This document shows, one piece after another, positions 13,001 to 24,593 of a stretch of DNA of 64,000 nt (within the stretch, counting starts at the first letter, position 1; each line of letters starts with the position of its first letter). Both the position numbers and the translations under genes were made by a program. The DNA lies in the NCBI RefSeq assembly GCF_018143015.1, contig NC_054748.1, positions 11,398,967 to 11,462,966 on the forward strand, given 5' to 3'. The notes beneath the pieces were generated by a model. The model was given only the letters and a program-made list of their open reading frames with translations. It searched no databases and had not been told where the DNA came from. The stretch comes from Lytechinus variegatus. Lineage: Eukaryota; Echinodermata; Echinoidea; Temnopleuroida; Toxopneustidae.

Positions 13001-16000
13001 ACTCCCTGGGGAGTGGAGGAAGTGCAAACATGAGCAGGCAATCAAGATTGAATCTGATAGCAAGTTTAATAATAGATCTGGTAGACCAATTATACTATGC
13101 TGATTGGGGAAGCATTTTCATGAAACAAGCACTAATTTTCAGCTAGTGACTATTTGTTATAAGCCACTGAAATCCTCGCATATCATTGGCTCTAAATGTC
13201 AATTAAAATCACTGTTCGTCTCTTGAAATAGTCCCTATGTTCATACCCTCTAAGGTTTCTTATCTTCTTCTTATCTTCTTTATATTTGTAGAAGATTATG
13301 AAAACAAAATAAATGTAACTTCTCTGCCTAGATACAACAATTAGACCTTTGTATGTTAAACACCATGTACAAACAGGGTTATCTCATGGAAAAATGAATG
13401 GATCATTTAGACCCATTTGCATGGAATCATTAATCTCATGAAAAGAATAGAATTCATTATTGAATGCACTCCACGAGAACCACACAAACAAATAAATTAT
13501 AATGTAGAAATTTTTAAATATTTAATTCTTCTTTCAAGGTTATTTGGACACTGTTGATTGTGTGAGACCTAGAAATAAAATCATGTTAGAGTGTTCAAAT
13601 GTAGTTAGCTATTAGCTTTTTTTCACTGTGTGAAATGGGTATCCTAGAAGTAGTCTCATCTTGCCTTCATTCATTATCTGCTGTCTGTATTGTCAGCTAG
13701 GCCCGCTTCTATATTCTGTGTGAATTTATAGCGGTCTAATGCACTTCAGGAAGTTCAGGTTGAGTGTTTCATTTTTTTTTCAGTCATTTTATTTTTCATT
13801 AATATAAAAAGTATTTAGATGAAGAGTTGTTCATCTCATTTCCAATTGAATTTTAATTAGAGCATTTCTCTGTTGTGCTTTAGGGGTATTTGGGCTATTG
13901 CAATTTCAATCACTGAATACACCTCCATGGTAATACCCAACATCTCAATAATGTTGAGTGCTATCATGAAGGTGTATTTTGATAGTTTTGACATGCATCA
14001 TTTCATAATATCTTTTTTTTTCTTCTTTCTCTGCTAGCCCTCCACTCTGCACCATCTAGCATCCAAACTGCAGGTCTGAGGTTCAAACCCCCACCAAGCA
14101 TGCTTCCCTCTGCCTTCCCTGGAGGACCTGGTGGTGATAACGAGAATATGTTACCGTGGAAACAGAAGAAGAAAAAGCAGCGAAAGCGGACAGAAAAGAT
14201 TGTTGTTACCGAGGAGAATGTGAAAGAAAGGCAAAATATACTTGACAGTCTGCAGTATGAGATTGAAACACTGGTAAGTCAATTCTCCCCTTCTATTAAA
14301 AAGGCAGTTCACCCTGAAGATAAGTTGGTTTCGATAAAAACAGAAACATTTTAGAAAAAAATTGGTGAAGGTTTGATGAAAATTTATCAAAGAGTAACAG
14401 TAAATGCATTTTTGATATGTTGATATTGTGACCTCATATACAAGAAGCTCCTTTATATGTCACATGATTTAATTTGTTTTAAATCCATTTCTTAAAAGAT
14501 GAAAAGTGATTGTGTTTTTGTGGAAGATATATCATCTGATACACTGCTCATTACCTCATCTGTAAGAGAATAATTTGTATTCATTACGTTTTATCAAGAA
14601 AATTGAATTATTGTCAGGGTGATCTACTTCTTTGTTAAAGGAGAATGAAACCTTTGAAGCAAATTCAGTTGCATTAAACTGAAAAATCAAAGAAATAGTT
14701 CAATGTGTGAAATTGAATGAAGAAAAAGAAAGGTATGAGCATTTGAATTTTGAGATCATTAAATGTTCTAGAGATCCTCCCTTCGGCAGTGTGACCAAGA
14801 TGTGATGTACACTTCCCCATTACTTTTTTCCTTTGTTTTTCACTTAAATTGTTTTAGGTGAGGACATGTACTGTTTATATGTTGTATTTTGCAAGAAACA
14901 TAGTATACATATCCAACTGAAGAACCTTCTACCTTCATCATCACACCTATTAATGTGTTTCTTTTAGTCTTCTTCCTTGTGCTTTTGTCCAAAGGAACTT
15001 CATTTAACAATTTAGCCAATATTCTGGGGACTTGATTCAGAACTGCATAACACGATCTTTAATTATGATTCTATTAGTCCATTCATGTGAATTCATGTTA
15101 CTTATTTCAGGAGGAGCGGACCATGCAGAGCCTTCATTCCCAGCTGAAGGAACTCCTACCCCATCACACATTTAAGAGTGCAGCCCTCAAGCGAAAAGAA
15201 GCTGAAGAAATTGAGAATGCGAGGTTGGCTAAGATTGAAGAAGAGGTAAGTCTGTCATTGAGTTAAGGTTCTTATGACCCTGAAAGGATTGGTCAGTGTT
15301 GTGCACAAGGCTTGAAATCCAAGGCCCAAGCCTGACTGCTAGACCTAAAATCTGTCATTATGACAAATTTTTTATAATAGTTTAAAGCTAATTCAATCAT
15401 CATTTAAATTTGTTTGGTTGATAGTGAATGTGATATAAGAAGTATACATTTGTTTTTATGATATTTTATGAAATTGGACCCATGTGATTATTAGATCAGG
15501 TGTGATTGGACCAAATGGCAGTTGGACGGAATTGATAGACGACATTGGTTTAGCTTTGATGCTATTGATGCTTTGAATGAGGCCATCTTCTAGTAGACCA
15601 AGTAGATATAAAGGAATACCTAAAACTGTATCTTCAGAAAGTTTATACAGTTCGATCAATCTTAGATTATAGTGAATCCAACCTTTTGATAAACAAGTAA
15701 AAGATGTATTTCGTGAGTTGTCAAGTTTTCAGTATTACAGATGATGTTCTTCGTGTAGGCCATTTACTTTTGATATAGTGTCTTGTAGCCATCCAGTGAA
15801 GAATTATATCATCGTGGGCTTATTAAATTCTTGTATATCAAAATTTAGAAATTCAAGAACAGCTAAAAAAAATCTGCATTTTATGGCCATGGTGGCAACC
15901 TCATAATTTCTGAAGACAGCATCCTAATTCCTGTAGAAAACTTTTTATAGGTTGCCACTTGTGTCATAACTCTAAAATAGAGCTACATCTTAGTTGTCCT

Positions 16001-17295
16001 TAAAAAAAATTTAATTTCAAGTTAAGTTGTCAAAACAAGAATGGCGCTCCAGCCAGATGTCATATTGAGTGTTTTTCCAAGCAATGATAATACACTGTCC
16101 CGCTTGTGCTTATCTGCGTTGGTGATCTTCATTGTGGCAATGTTTCAGCTTATGAATGACTGGAACATGTTCTTATGTCCTAAATGAATGACATAGGGAT
16201 GTATCTTTTAGCACAAGAAGGGGTCACCAATCGTGCATAAAGTCATTCGTATCTTACGAACAGCTTTATGAAACACCCACCAGATCAAGCTCTACAATGA
16301 TATGGTGACATTGAAACTTGATTTTAAAGACTTTCTCATTAATTCTTTGTTTGCTGTAATTAATTAGCTGTGATAGTCATCTTATTTCTTCTTAATCACA
16401 GCGGATGAGGAGGCAGAAGAAAAGAGAGGCCAAGAAGGCAGCTATTGATTCACTGGAGAAGTTGGTTCACCCAAATCCTAGAGCTCTCAGCATTCTCCAT
16501 GACCGTAACTGTGATGCACGCAACCAGGCCTTTGTGGGAACCCGTCAAGACCGTCGATTCCCGCTTGGAAAGTCACCTGCAAAACCGCTGCTTACGCTTG
16601 ATGGTCAAAAGTTGGCGAATGAGAGTGAAGTTTCCATCCGGCTGGACAAGAATACCCTGACCGGTGATAATATGAGTTCGGCAGGTAGTATGGAAGATAC
16701 GGCCAGCAGTATAGCGCAGACTACAGATATTGTACACCATGCTGGGTTGCTACGTCAGAGTAGGAATGCTAGTCAGACACCCTACGATCCAACTAAGTTC
16801 CGGGAGTCCAGGATGGGTACTGTTGCTCTCCTCCATGACTACTTCCACAACAGTGAGACAGCTAGCGAGGGTATCGACGAAGGCATCGGGACAATGCCTC
16901 CCAGCACCAACAAGCTGGATAGCAGAGAGAACGAGTCCAAAGCAACGAACAAAGACGCGGAAGCTCAGAAGGAGGAACCAAACTCTGATAATCCCAGGAG
17001 ATCTATCTCAGAGTCTGGTCCCCGCAAAAGTTCTGTGAACTCTGACGAAGGGAAGTCAAAATCGCGGAAGCCAGTCAGTCGTAGGTTCCGCTCACCCGTG
17101 GCTCAGAATCTGCAGTTTGAGCGTACCAAGTTGACGCGGAAGATCCAGGTTGGGGAAGAAGACGAGCTGTTCCTCCATGGGTATCCTCTGAGTGAGATTG
17201 ATAGGTTGACCTTTAAGAGTGGTGATGAACAAGTCATGGGTTCAAACCTCCTCAGTGATAGCTTCTCAGACTTCAACAGTAAGGATGGAGAGTAA
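2584..17295 (+). CDS. EF-hand-like, coiled-coil protein (771 aa, 14 coding exons; family not recognised)
   Basis: Exons: 2584-2636, 3593-3614, 4193-4264, 5481-5611, 6219-6321, 6779-6894, 7489-7567, 8149-8310, 8885-9070, 10379-10444, 12512-12572, 14038-14273, 15111-15245, 16402-17295. Every junction is GT-AG with matching phase; the sum is 2316 bases, or 771 codons plus TAA. Residues about 93-166 look like an EF-hand pair: a first loop around EAGDMKGMIIDKH lacks the usual Asp at position 1, and a second around LDEPGRIQFYEF keeps Gly6 and Glu12. Residues 193-350 are Ser/Pro/Arg-rich linker. Residues about 385-495 are highly basic and predicted coiled coil (KKKKQRKR, then Glu/Lys/Arg repeats). 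The last exon encodes a polar, low-complexity tail. Inference: a calmodulin-fold scaffold, probably not binding calcium strongly, perhaps cytoskeletal or ciliary. No function is claimed. The start is the only ATG in frame ahead of a clean donor. Confidence 0.8.
3593..3614 (+). CDS. 22-base micro-exon (exon 2 of the EF-hand-like gene)
   Basis: Flanked by TTTCATTTTCAG and GTAAGTAG, both strong splice sites. It takes phase 2 from exon 1 (…GAAGAGTTGAG) and returns phase 0 to exon 3, giving SCLTSALG across the join. Skipping it would shift the frame, so it is needed for the long protein. An annotation pipeline could easily miss it. Confidence 0.65.
4298..5004. mobile_element. Palindromic element in intron 3 of the EF-hand-like gene
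   Basis: The left end CGTATTTCATAAACGAGATA is mirrored by the right end ATCTCGTTTATAGAATACAG, about 700 bases apart. Inner segments built on GGCTAAGAATTTTG also recur. It fits a non-autonomous inverted-repeat element lying wholly in an intron. No convincing target duplication was seen. Confidence 0.5.
7677..7830 (+). mobile_element. tRNA-derived SINE, family A copy 1
   Basis: The head reads like a tRNA: an A-box region TGGCTCAGTTGGTAGAGC and a B-box AGTTCAAGCCC about 40 bases later, but with no pairing acceptor stem. It is followed by a body ending GGCATTCAATGATTTA. The body matches a second copy at 8445-8655. It lies in intron 7 of the EF-hand-like gene, close to exon 7. Confidence 0.6.
8445..8655 (+). 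mobile_element. tRNA-derived SINE, family A copy 2
   Basis: It has a degraded tRNA-like head (TTTAGCTCAGCATCACAACC and GGAGTTCAAGCCC) and the same body as copy 1, including TTGTTGCTACC and TTTGGCATTCAATGATAT. It lies in intron 8 of the EF-hand-like gene. Confidence 0.6.
10029..10066. repeat. (AT)n microsatellite
   Basis: An uninterrupted AT dinucleotide run of nearly 40 bases in intron 9 of the EF-hand-like gene. Confidence 0.9.
10652..11390. mobile_element. Non-autonomous piggyBac-like element, copy 1
   Basis: It is flanked by TTAA at 10648-10651 and 11391-11394. Termini are CCCTAAGAAGACTGGGG and the inverted CCAGTCTATTTAGGG. TTAA target sites with CCC…GGG termini are the signature of piggyBac elements. 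The 739 bases hold no transposase frame, so this is a MITE. A second copy in opposite orientation is at 24986-25706; the two share the interior, for example TCATAAGTGCATGCAGACCC. It lies in intron 10 of the EF-hand-like gene. Confidence 0.75.
12762..12907. mobile_element. Small palindromic MITE (TTGCATAAAAGTTAC family)
   Basis: Left arm TTGCATAAAAAGTTACTATT and right arm AATAGTAACTTTTGTGCAA are inverted copies within about 145 bases, in intron 11 of the EF-hand-like gene. Related copies lie near 33294-33420 and, with a different core, at 43880-44035. Confidence 0.55.
14296..14637. mobile_element. Old palindromic element (GTTCACCCTGAAG family)
   Basis: The left end GGCAGTTCACCCTGAAGATA and right end GTCAGGGTGATCTACTTC are imperfect inverted repeats, with TTAA-like flanks. 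It is related to the better-preserved element at 51441-51925. It follows exon 12 of the EF-hand-like gene closely. Confidence 0.45.
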
Positions 17296-18170
17296 TCCAT
17301 TGACTACTGACACCTGATGGTCCCTGTACAAAGCCTATGGGATTGACAGAATTCAGTAGTCAACAGGTTAACCCATTCCTTACAGGAACCATGTGATCCC
17401 TGTACAAAGCCTATGGGAATGACAGAACTCATTAGTCAACGAATTGCCTATTGGAACTGGTTGGTCCCTGTAAAAGCCCTCTTTCTTTCAGTGTTATATC
17501 AACAGGGTATATAGCTTCTTCTGTCATCACTGATTGAATATTCTTTGATGTCTATGAAATTATAATATATTTTATAGTTGTGTGCAGCTGAAAATGGAGT
17601 CTTTCTCCATATGTTAGCAGTTATTTCAAATTTACTTTGATGTCAGTGGTGGATCAAGCTGGATAAGACACAGTACTTTGGACAACCATAGTGCACAAAC
17701 AATATGGTTTGTGAAATTATGTTGTGTTAAACCCAGCAGGATGCACCACTGATTTCTTTTTTACCCTATTTTGGACTTTGTTTATGAATTCTTCCTTAAG
17801 TGTTTTATTCCATGATAGTGATATGGCATCAAATGAAAGATGTCATGAAAAGTGTGTGATATGTGTGCATTGTGTATAATGTTTATGAATGGGTTTATAT
17901 TTGATTAGTCCACAGCAAGTAGTCTACTTCTCAGACATTATTAGGGCTGAACCCACCTTTCTACTGTAAATTTGGTCTAGTTACCATCTGTTCTACTGGT
18001 CACTTGATATGACACCCACTAAGTCTATTATTTGGTCTAGTGCCCGATTGGTCTAATTCCACTTCGTTGGTCAAATGAAGTTTGGTTCATAAACAGATCA
18101 TCTAATTTTATAAACTAAGTGGTATTAAACCAAGTTGATAGGAGACGAAATGGATATAAGCCTAATTAGA
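17296..18170 (+). other. 3-prime flank / probable 3-prime UTR of the EF-hand-like gene
   Basis: Non-coding sequence after the TAA stop. It contains an approximate direct repeat: GTCCCTGTACAAAGCCTATGG near 17321, with a second copy near 17397, each followed by GACAGAA and AGTCAAC. A third, weaker start is GTCCCTGTAAAAGCCC near 17463. I could not identify the polyadenylation signal with confidence. Confidence 0.4.
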
Positions 18171-18390
18171 GCATTGTGGCCCCGCGGATTAGTATCCAGA
18201 CTTTGAAACAGAGGGTCATGGGTTCAAATCCCAGCCATGGCGTAGTTTCCTTCAGCAAGAAATTGATCCAAATTGTGCTGCACTCAACACAGGTTATTGT
18301 TACCTGGCAGGACATTATTCGTTGAAATGCTTGTGCATTGCAATCGGCTGCCAGGCCAGAGCCAGCATTATATTCAAGTCATGTAGAAGC
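18171..18390 (+). mobile_element. tRNA-derived SINE, family B (plus orientation)
   Basis: The tRNA-like head contains the B-box GGGTTCAAATCCCAGCCATGG, followed by the conserved body CCTTCAGCAAGAAATT and TGTGCTGCACTCAAC. Other family B copies lie at 18427-18722, 27343-27628 and 29134-29447. Together with the next entry it forms a tail-to-tail inverted pair. Confidence 0.7.
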
Positions 18391-18426
18391 ACATGCATGT
18401 AGCTAGTTATATATCATGAATTCATG

Positions 18427-18722
18427 TTGTATAATAATAATATGTCCATTTATATAGTGCAGTTACTATGTGCATATACTCAACTGCGCTTTGATACTTG
18501 GTATCATATTATTACCCTGGCTGTAGCTAAGCCACCATGTTAATAGGCGCTAAAGCGTTCAAGGAAAAATCCTACCAGGTACCCATTCACCTCACCTGGG
18601 TCGAGTGCAGCACAATGTGGATAAATTTCTTGCCGAAGGAAATTGCGCCATGGCTGGGATTTGAACCCACTACACTCTGTTTCAAGGTCCAGAGACTAAT
18701 CCGCTGAGCCACAACGCTCCAC
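18427..18722 (-). mobile_element. tRNA-derived SINE, family B (minus orientation)
   Basis: It reads in reverse, from AATAATAATATGTCC (tail) to GGGATTTGAACCC (B-box) and the head ending near AACGCTCC. It is nearly full length, and its body matches the copies at 18171, 27343 and 29134. Confidence 0.7.
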
Positions 18723-19944
18723 ATAATGTTAAATGCACTATAAATGAATTGTTTATCATTAACTGGAAATCAAACAATATCGTTAATGGGCTAAATGGTA
18801 ATTAGACAAAATTGTTTGAAGGGGAACTAGTTTTAGATGAAATGAGATTAGACCATGTGGGATGAGACTGATGTGATATGTACAAAGTGAGTGTAGATCA
18901 AGAAGCAGTTTATCTCAAAAGGATTACTTGATGATAAATGTGTGATGTGGGTAAAGTTTTTTTTTAATAGCAGGATACATATAGGTTTACTCATATAAAT
19001 TTTCCACTAATTATTGCACCATATCTCTCAGTTCCAAGATTTCATGGTCACATAGTTACAACATTTAGTTGCTAAGATTCTTTGTTGAATTATTAAGCAA
19101 AGCTGGTCCTTCGTCAGTTCAGCAATACATACCCCCCCCCACACACACACACACACACACTTCTTGAGTTTATATTTACAGCCTTAAATATACTTTAAGA
19201 ATACATTTGTTTGAAGATAGATTTAGACAGAGGCCTGATGGTATGAATTATGTTGTAATATTCACAGATTTTGTTGATCAAGTTATTCATTTTTCATAAT
19301 TGTTCCTCTCTCACTTGCCATCTAATTTGCATATTCTTTCACATCTCATTAGTTGCAAATTTTACTCTTTTTCTTATTTTTGTGTAGATTTTAATTAGCA
19401 ATTTGTTTTTCTTTCGCTAGAATTATATGGATTTGATTAGAGTTTTGAATCTTTACAAATTTGTTAGGAGCAAGTACTTGTGATCTTTGCCTAGAATATT
19501 CAAGGAATTATTCAAGACTTTCAATGACATTTTCTCTTGAATAAACTCTGCAAGTGGTTAATTAAAATGTCATTCAAAGTTTAATTTTGTAATGACCGGT
19601 TAGAAATTTGTTTTCAAGAAAAGAGGTAAATATTCATATTCATCAATATTTTCCTTGAGCAAAAATCAGAATAGATTTACTTCTAGGGAGCAAATATTAC
19701 AAGACACACAAGTCATTGTATACAGAAGGTCGATTACAGTGCACATAGATAGTTTAGAAAGGGCAATAATCCTCTTGGTTTTGAAGGTAAGAATTTTATT
19801 TTTGTATAGTAATATGTATTTCAGTTGGGCAGTTTTATTACGTAACTGTTTGTACAAACATAATTTTCTTCATTTTTAATTTACTTAGTACTTCAGTAAG
19901 CCATGATTTTAACAAAGCAATTGGTTGCAAAAAGGACTCGAAGA
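18723..19944. other. AT-rich intergenic sequence
   Basis: No gene is supported. The short frames around 19655-19879 are overlapping on both strands and show no codon bias or family resemblance. Confidence 0.4.
19133..19160. repeat. Poly-C / (AC)n simple repeat
   Basis: A short run of C followed by an AC dinucleotide tract. Confidence 0.85.
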
Positions 19945-20095
19945 CATGATAGCTCAATTGGTAAAGCTGTGATTTTGTGATCCGGTTACCTGGATTCGAT
20001 TCCCGCTTGGTGCCCTTTGGTCAGGCATTTATCCTCATTACCAGGTCCCTTGGAGAGGATCTGAAGCCTTCAGTCCTTTGACTACTTGCTTATAA
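19945..20095 (+). mobile_element. tRNA-derived SINE, family C
   Basis: The head has an A-box TAGCTCAATTGGTAAAGC and B-box GGATTCGATTCCCGC at tRNA-like spacing, but no acceptor-stem pairing. The following body (ATTACCAGGTCCCTTGGAGA) differs from families A and B. Confidence 0.5.
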
Positions 20096-23000
20096 GCATT
20101 CATGCTTTCTCTGCAGTCAAGTAAAAATCACCATCGCCCCCCCCAAGAAAAAAAAATCTTACAAAATGATGATTCAAGAGCATTACGTCTAATATGAACC
20201 AAAACAGCAAAATATTTACAGAAGATCCAGGTGCTTTTATGTATGAGATTATTTCTCGTTTCTTCTACAGAGAACAAATGAAATTATTTATTACGAGTAT
20301 AGGGTAATGTTACTTACGACTGAGATCAAAGATGTTTAAATACTAACAGTATTATTTGTATTCATTAATAAATAATGCACCCTATCAAAAGAATTTTCAA
20401 AATGCAATGTTGCTGCATATTGGTATGGTGGTGAATTATGCAAACACATGAATTGAATAAATCTTCAATTTTTTTTCACAAATGTTTGACCTGAAATGGC
20501 TTTTTTGTGTGTGTTTTGTTAGATAATCAAAATAGTATTCTCTATAATTACTACTTAAGAAATTCGAAACTTAAAGTAATTGGGCGAGGTATAAATTCAG
20601 AGGAATAGCAATTCCCCTTTTGTAATATGAATGTTGCATTAGTTTGGAAATACCAATCTTAAAGACTTGTAAACATATGAACTAGTTTTTGTAGCAAAAA
20701 AATCTGAGCGAATTTTACTATGTCAACTTCCTTATTCAACTTTTGAAAACTTTTTAAGATTTGCATTTGTTGCATTGATATATATACGTGATAGTTTATA
20801 AGGCCATTACGTCAAACCCGTTTGGAGAAAGACCGCAGTTCAGATTGCAAACTGCGGTGTTTTACCCCAATTTTCATTTGAAACTCTCAATACATTTCCA
20901 AGCCCCGATAAACCCTTCTTGGCCAGGTAATCCCTGTTGTCTCAATTTCACCTCCACAGGCCAGTAAATGAGCGTTGAGCCAAGGACGAAATGATATTCA
21001 ACAGCTGTGCTATTACGTAAGAATTTTCTACCTGTAGTAGGACCTTCAGAATGAAACTATTGTATTCGATATTTAATGACATTTTTCAAAGGCATATTGT
21101 ATTCAGAAATCCAATGTTAGTCCATTTTCAATTTTGAACGTAGAAAATCAACCTCGAAATAAGGAAAGTAAGTAAATAAAATGGCGGCATGCTGTGCACT
21201 CGGGCTGTTGTGTTTTACTTTTGGACCGAGGTCAAGAAACGGGTGTTTTGATACTTAAACATGGAGCAGTCGGTTTGTCGTACTTGGAGAAGAGAATTGA
21301 TTGGGGAAAATTGGGGTATAGTGTTCTCAAATGGAGGTTTTCGTCATGTAAAGGCTCGTAGTTCATTTTTAATAATGAAAATCAAACCCAATGTTTGGAA
21401 ATGACAAATGGTGACCAGTTCTTGAACCATTTTATATATTCCTTTGAAAAAAAAGAAAGAATGCTTTTACATATTTCCAAAAAATGTTTTTTTGTTGTTG
21501 ACATATTTCCTCTAAATTGCAAATTTCTTTAGTAATTGTTACTTTTATTGATTTTATTTTGAAGAAATTTCTATTTTACATACTGTGTTCAATTAATTAC
21601 TTCCAAATATTGAAATACATTACCCCCACCTCCTCAGTCTCTTCTTTGTGTTATCTTTCTCTCCTTTCATGTCATTCTCTCCTTTATCTTTCTCTTATAT
21701 TTCTATTTCGTGTCTTTTTTTCCTTTCATATTTTTCACTCTTTTCTCTTCTTTTTCATTTACCTTTTTATGATTTCATTTTTTCTTTCTTTCCTTTCATA
21801 ATCTTCCTTACCCTTCTTTCTTTTTATCCTTACATCCTTATCTCCCAAAATTCCATCCATTCTTTCACCTCTCTGTCCCCCCCCCCCCCATTCTCTCTCT
21901 CACACACACACATCCTGTCTTTCATCATTCTCTCCTTTCTTTTATTTTTCTCCTGTCTTTTCTTTCTCTTGTCTTGTCTTTGTCTCTTTCTCTCCATTAT
22001 CTGTTATCTATCTCTACATTATTCACTTTTTATTTTCTCCTATATCTTTCTGATTCACCCCATTATATCTACTCTCCAATCTCTCTCCTCCCTCTTCTCT
22101 CTCCCTTTCCACCTTACACCATTTCTGCCCAGTCTTTATATTTACATACACATATAAACTTAACACAAAACAATATATACAATTACAAAAAGAAAATCAG
22201 TCAAAGAAAGCATCCAGGTCATAATTATTAATTTATAAGGCACAAATAATGACCAATCGTGTCGCAAGCAGCAAAATATACATATATATTTCAAAGTTAA
22301 TATTATTCGTGACAAGTAAATTAGCAAACAGATCCACCATTTGGTACTTGGATTTCAATAAAATAAAGAAGATTTACTTTATATGTTACGCTGTGATGTT
22401 AAGCTTCTATATGCTAAATATGTTTTCATGCTTACATAAAAAAGAAATTTGGTGTAAATCAGTTAAATATAAATAACAGAGAAAAGTCAGGAAACATCAC
22501 CAAGGCAATTAATACTGACAAAAAAAATTCTATGTATAACTCAAATTAGATTAGAACCCGCACCCTCAAAGCAAGTGACGAGTAAAAACTTCACACACTG
22601 AAAAGGTGGAATATTTCCCAACCTTAATTTTCATTGACAATTATTATAAACCACAGACCTACTTGTATCATAAACAAGCCAGCTTATGCTATTCACCATT
22701 TTCTATCTGTTCTTCCTCTTAATTTAAATGAAGAATTCAAACTTCCTAGGCGTTTTGTAGTCAAAAGTCCGACTTTGTTTGTGTCTACACAGAGCCTCCT
22801 TGAGGAAATTAGTGCATTCAAGAGAATGCCAAAGGATGTCCTCAAATTTTGCTTCTTTCAAGACAAAGCATACCATTGTTATTTTATTTGGTAGAATATC
22901 AAACAAGTCAAATACAATGATAAAAGCCTGATTAAACACCAAAATAATGGGTACATGGACCACTATTTTCTACAATATTCTCAAACCCTCTTTTCTTCTA

Positions 23001-24593
23001 CATTTTTGTAAAGTTGCTTATCAATAATAATTGTATGAAATAGGGGCCAGTGACACAAAGCTAAGTTTTTTTTATCATAACGTGATGCTGAATGTAATCA
23101 AGGATAAAAATTGACCTTACAATCAAGAGTCCAAGTGTGGGCTGCCAATCTGGCCATAATCAAGCTTGAAACTTAAAAACAAGGTGGGTTCATGAACTAA
23201 GAGTCTTGCCTGATTTTACCATCAATAAAACATGCAAAATGACCCTTTGACCCCAAGATAACCCTTGATGAAAGTTTTGTAGGTATATAGATGTATGTGA
23301 CAATACCTAATGATCATTTGTTTAAAGTTTAAACAAAGTTTATAAGGAAATGGTCACTTTTGTAACAGACCGACAGGAATGCTTTTTCTGAAGATGTTTG
23401 TCATCACGGCAAATTCATTAGAGTTTGATTGATCACTAGTCTCACGAAGCAGTTGAAACTGTAAGAGAGTTCACAACTTTTCTTCAGCAAGGAAAATTTT
23501 GTAACATAAAAAGTGATAATCGGTCTCTGCAGAACTTCATTCAAGCGAGAGATAAAAGGCACCAAAATAAATCACAATTGATTGCATTTTTTAAGAATTA
23601 AAGACATATAAGGAATACTTTTCTGCAGCAAGGTACTTGTACTTCTACATACATTTTAATTTAGCTGTTTTAGCAACGAACAAAAAAACACAAAAATACC
23701 CCCAAAAAGTAAATACCTGTATAATTCAGTTTTTTATCCAAGTAACATAAATAAAAAGTACTAAAATAAAGTAAAATCAACTCTTCTGTTTATCTGATTT
23801 CATCAGAACAGTTGAAAATTCATAAACTAAGAGAGTTAATCAAATATTTGTTTGTTAATATTCAAACCAAAAAATATACGTATAAATACGGAAATAATCT
23901 AAGATTCCACAACATTCATACAGGGAATATCACATCGATGGACTTTGCACTAGAACCCTTCAAAATAAATGTACTGTCAAACTCAGTGGTAGTAAAATAA
24001 GAAATGAGATTAGAATGAATACCATCTCCGAAAACAAATGCAGCACACAGATACAGAAATGAGAATAACAAATTAAAAATACTAATCAAGTAGCATTTTA
24101 GTAGTCAACACAATAAGTATTAAAAGAATAAAAGAAAACTAAGGAAAAAGAACACATTTAAATGAAAACTTCAAAACCAATTGTAATCATTCCATCTATA
24201 CACTCTTATCTGTGTAAATTCTTAACTTATAAATCTCTGTATTTATAGTTTAAGGTGAAAATACTGTCAGTTTCAAAAGATCAACTCAAACGTACAAGTT
24301 AGCAGCACAGAAAACAGCTGCATTGAGTTGTACATGGTACATCATATATTGGCAGTTGCACTACGCTTTTCTACACAAAGTCAGTTTGGAGAGGTCAAAG
24401 GTCAAACATTGCGTTTCTAATCCCTCCATCCCTGCAACAATAGAGGGGGCTGTTTGGGTCTTCATGAAAAAGCATCGGAAACGTTTTCCCCTAATAACAC
24501 TCTATTTGTCTACCGATGCGCATCATACCGCTATCTATTGTTCACTCCATCTGATGTATGGGGTTTCAAACCAGGGAAAGCGATTGTCTGTTG
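20096..24593. other. Convergent intergenic region between the EF-hand-like gene and APIP
   Basis: No supported gene. It contains a pyrimidine-rich tract at about 21640-22140 (C/T runs with a poly-C stretch and short CA run) that creates spurious long frames. A small hairpin, CCGCAGTT…AACTGCGG, lies near 20832. The sequence around 21177-21360 has an ATGGCGGC leader-like motif but no open frame of note. The APIP 3-prime UTR must start at 24593 and run leftward; its end is not clear. Confidence 0.4.

Noticed and set aside
19948..20012. Possible tRNA gene
   Set aside because: Same reason: tRNA-like promoter boxes without a foldable cloverleaf acceptor stem.
21517..22231. Overlapping open frames of 94, 169 and 85 codons on the plus strand
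   Set aside because: They come from a long pyrimidine-rich tract, giving Ser/Leu/Phe-only translations in several frames, with no domain or splice structure.
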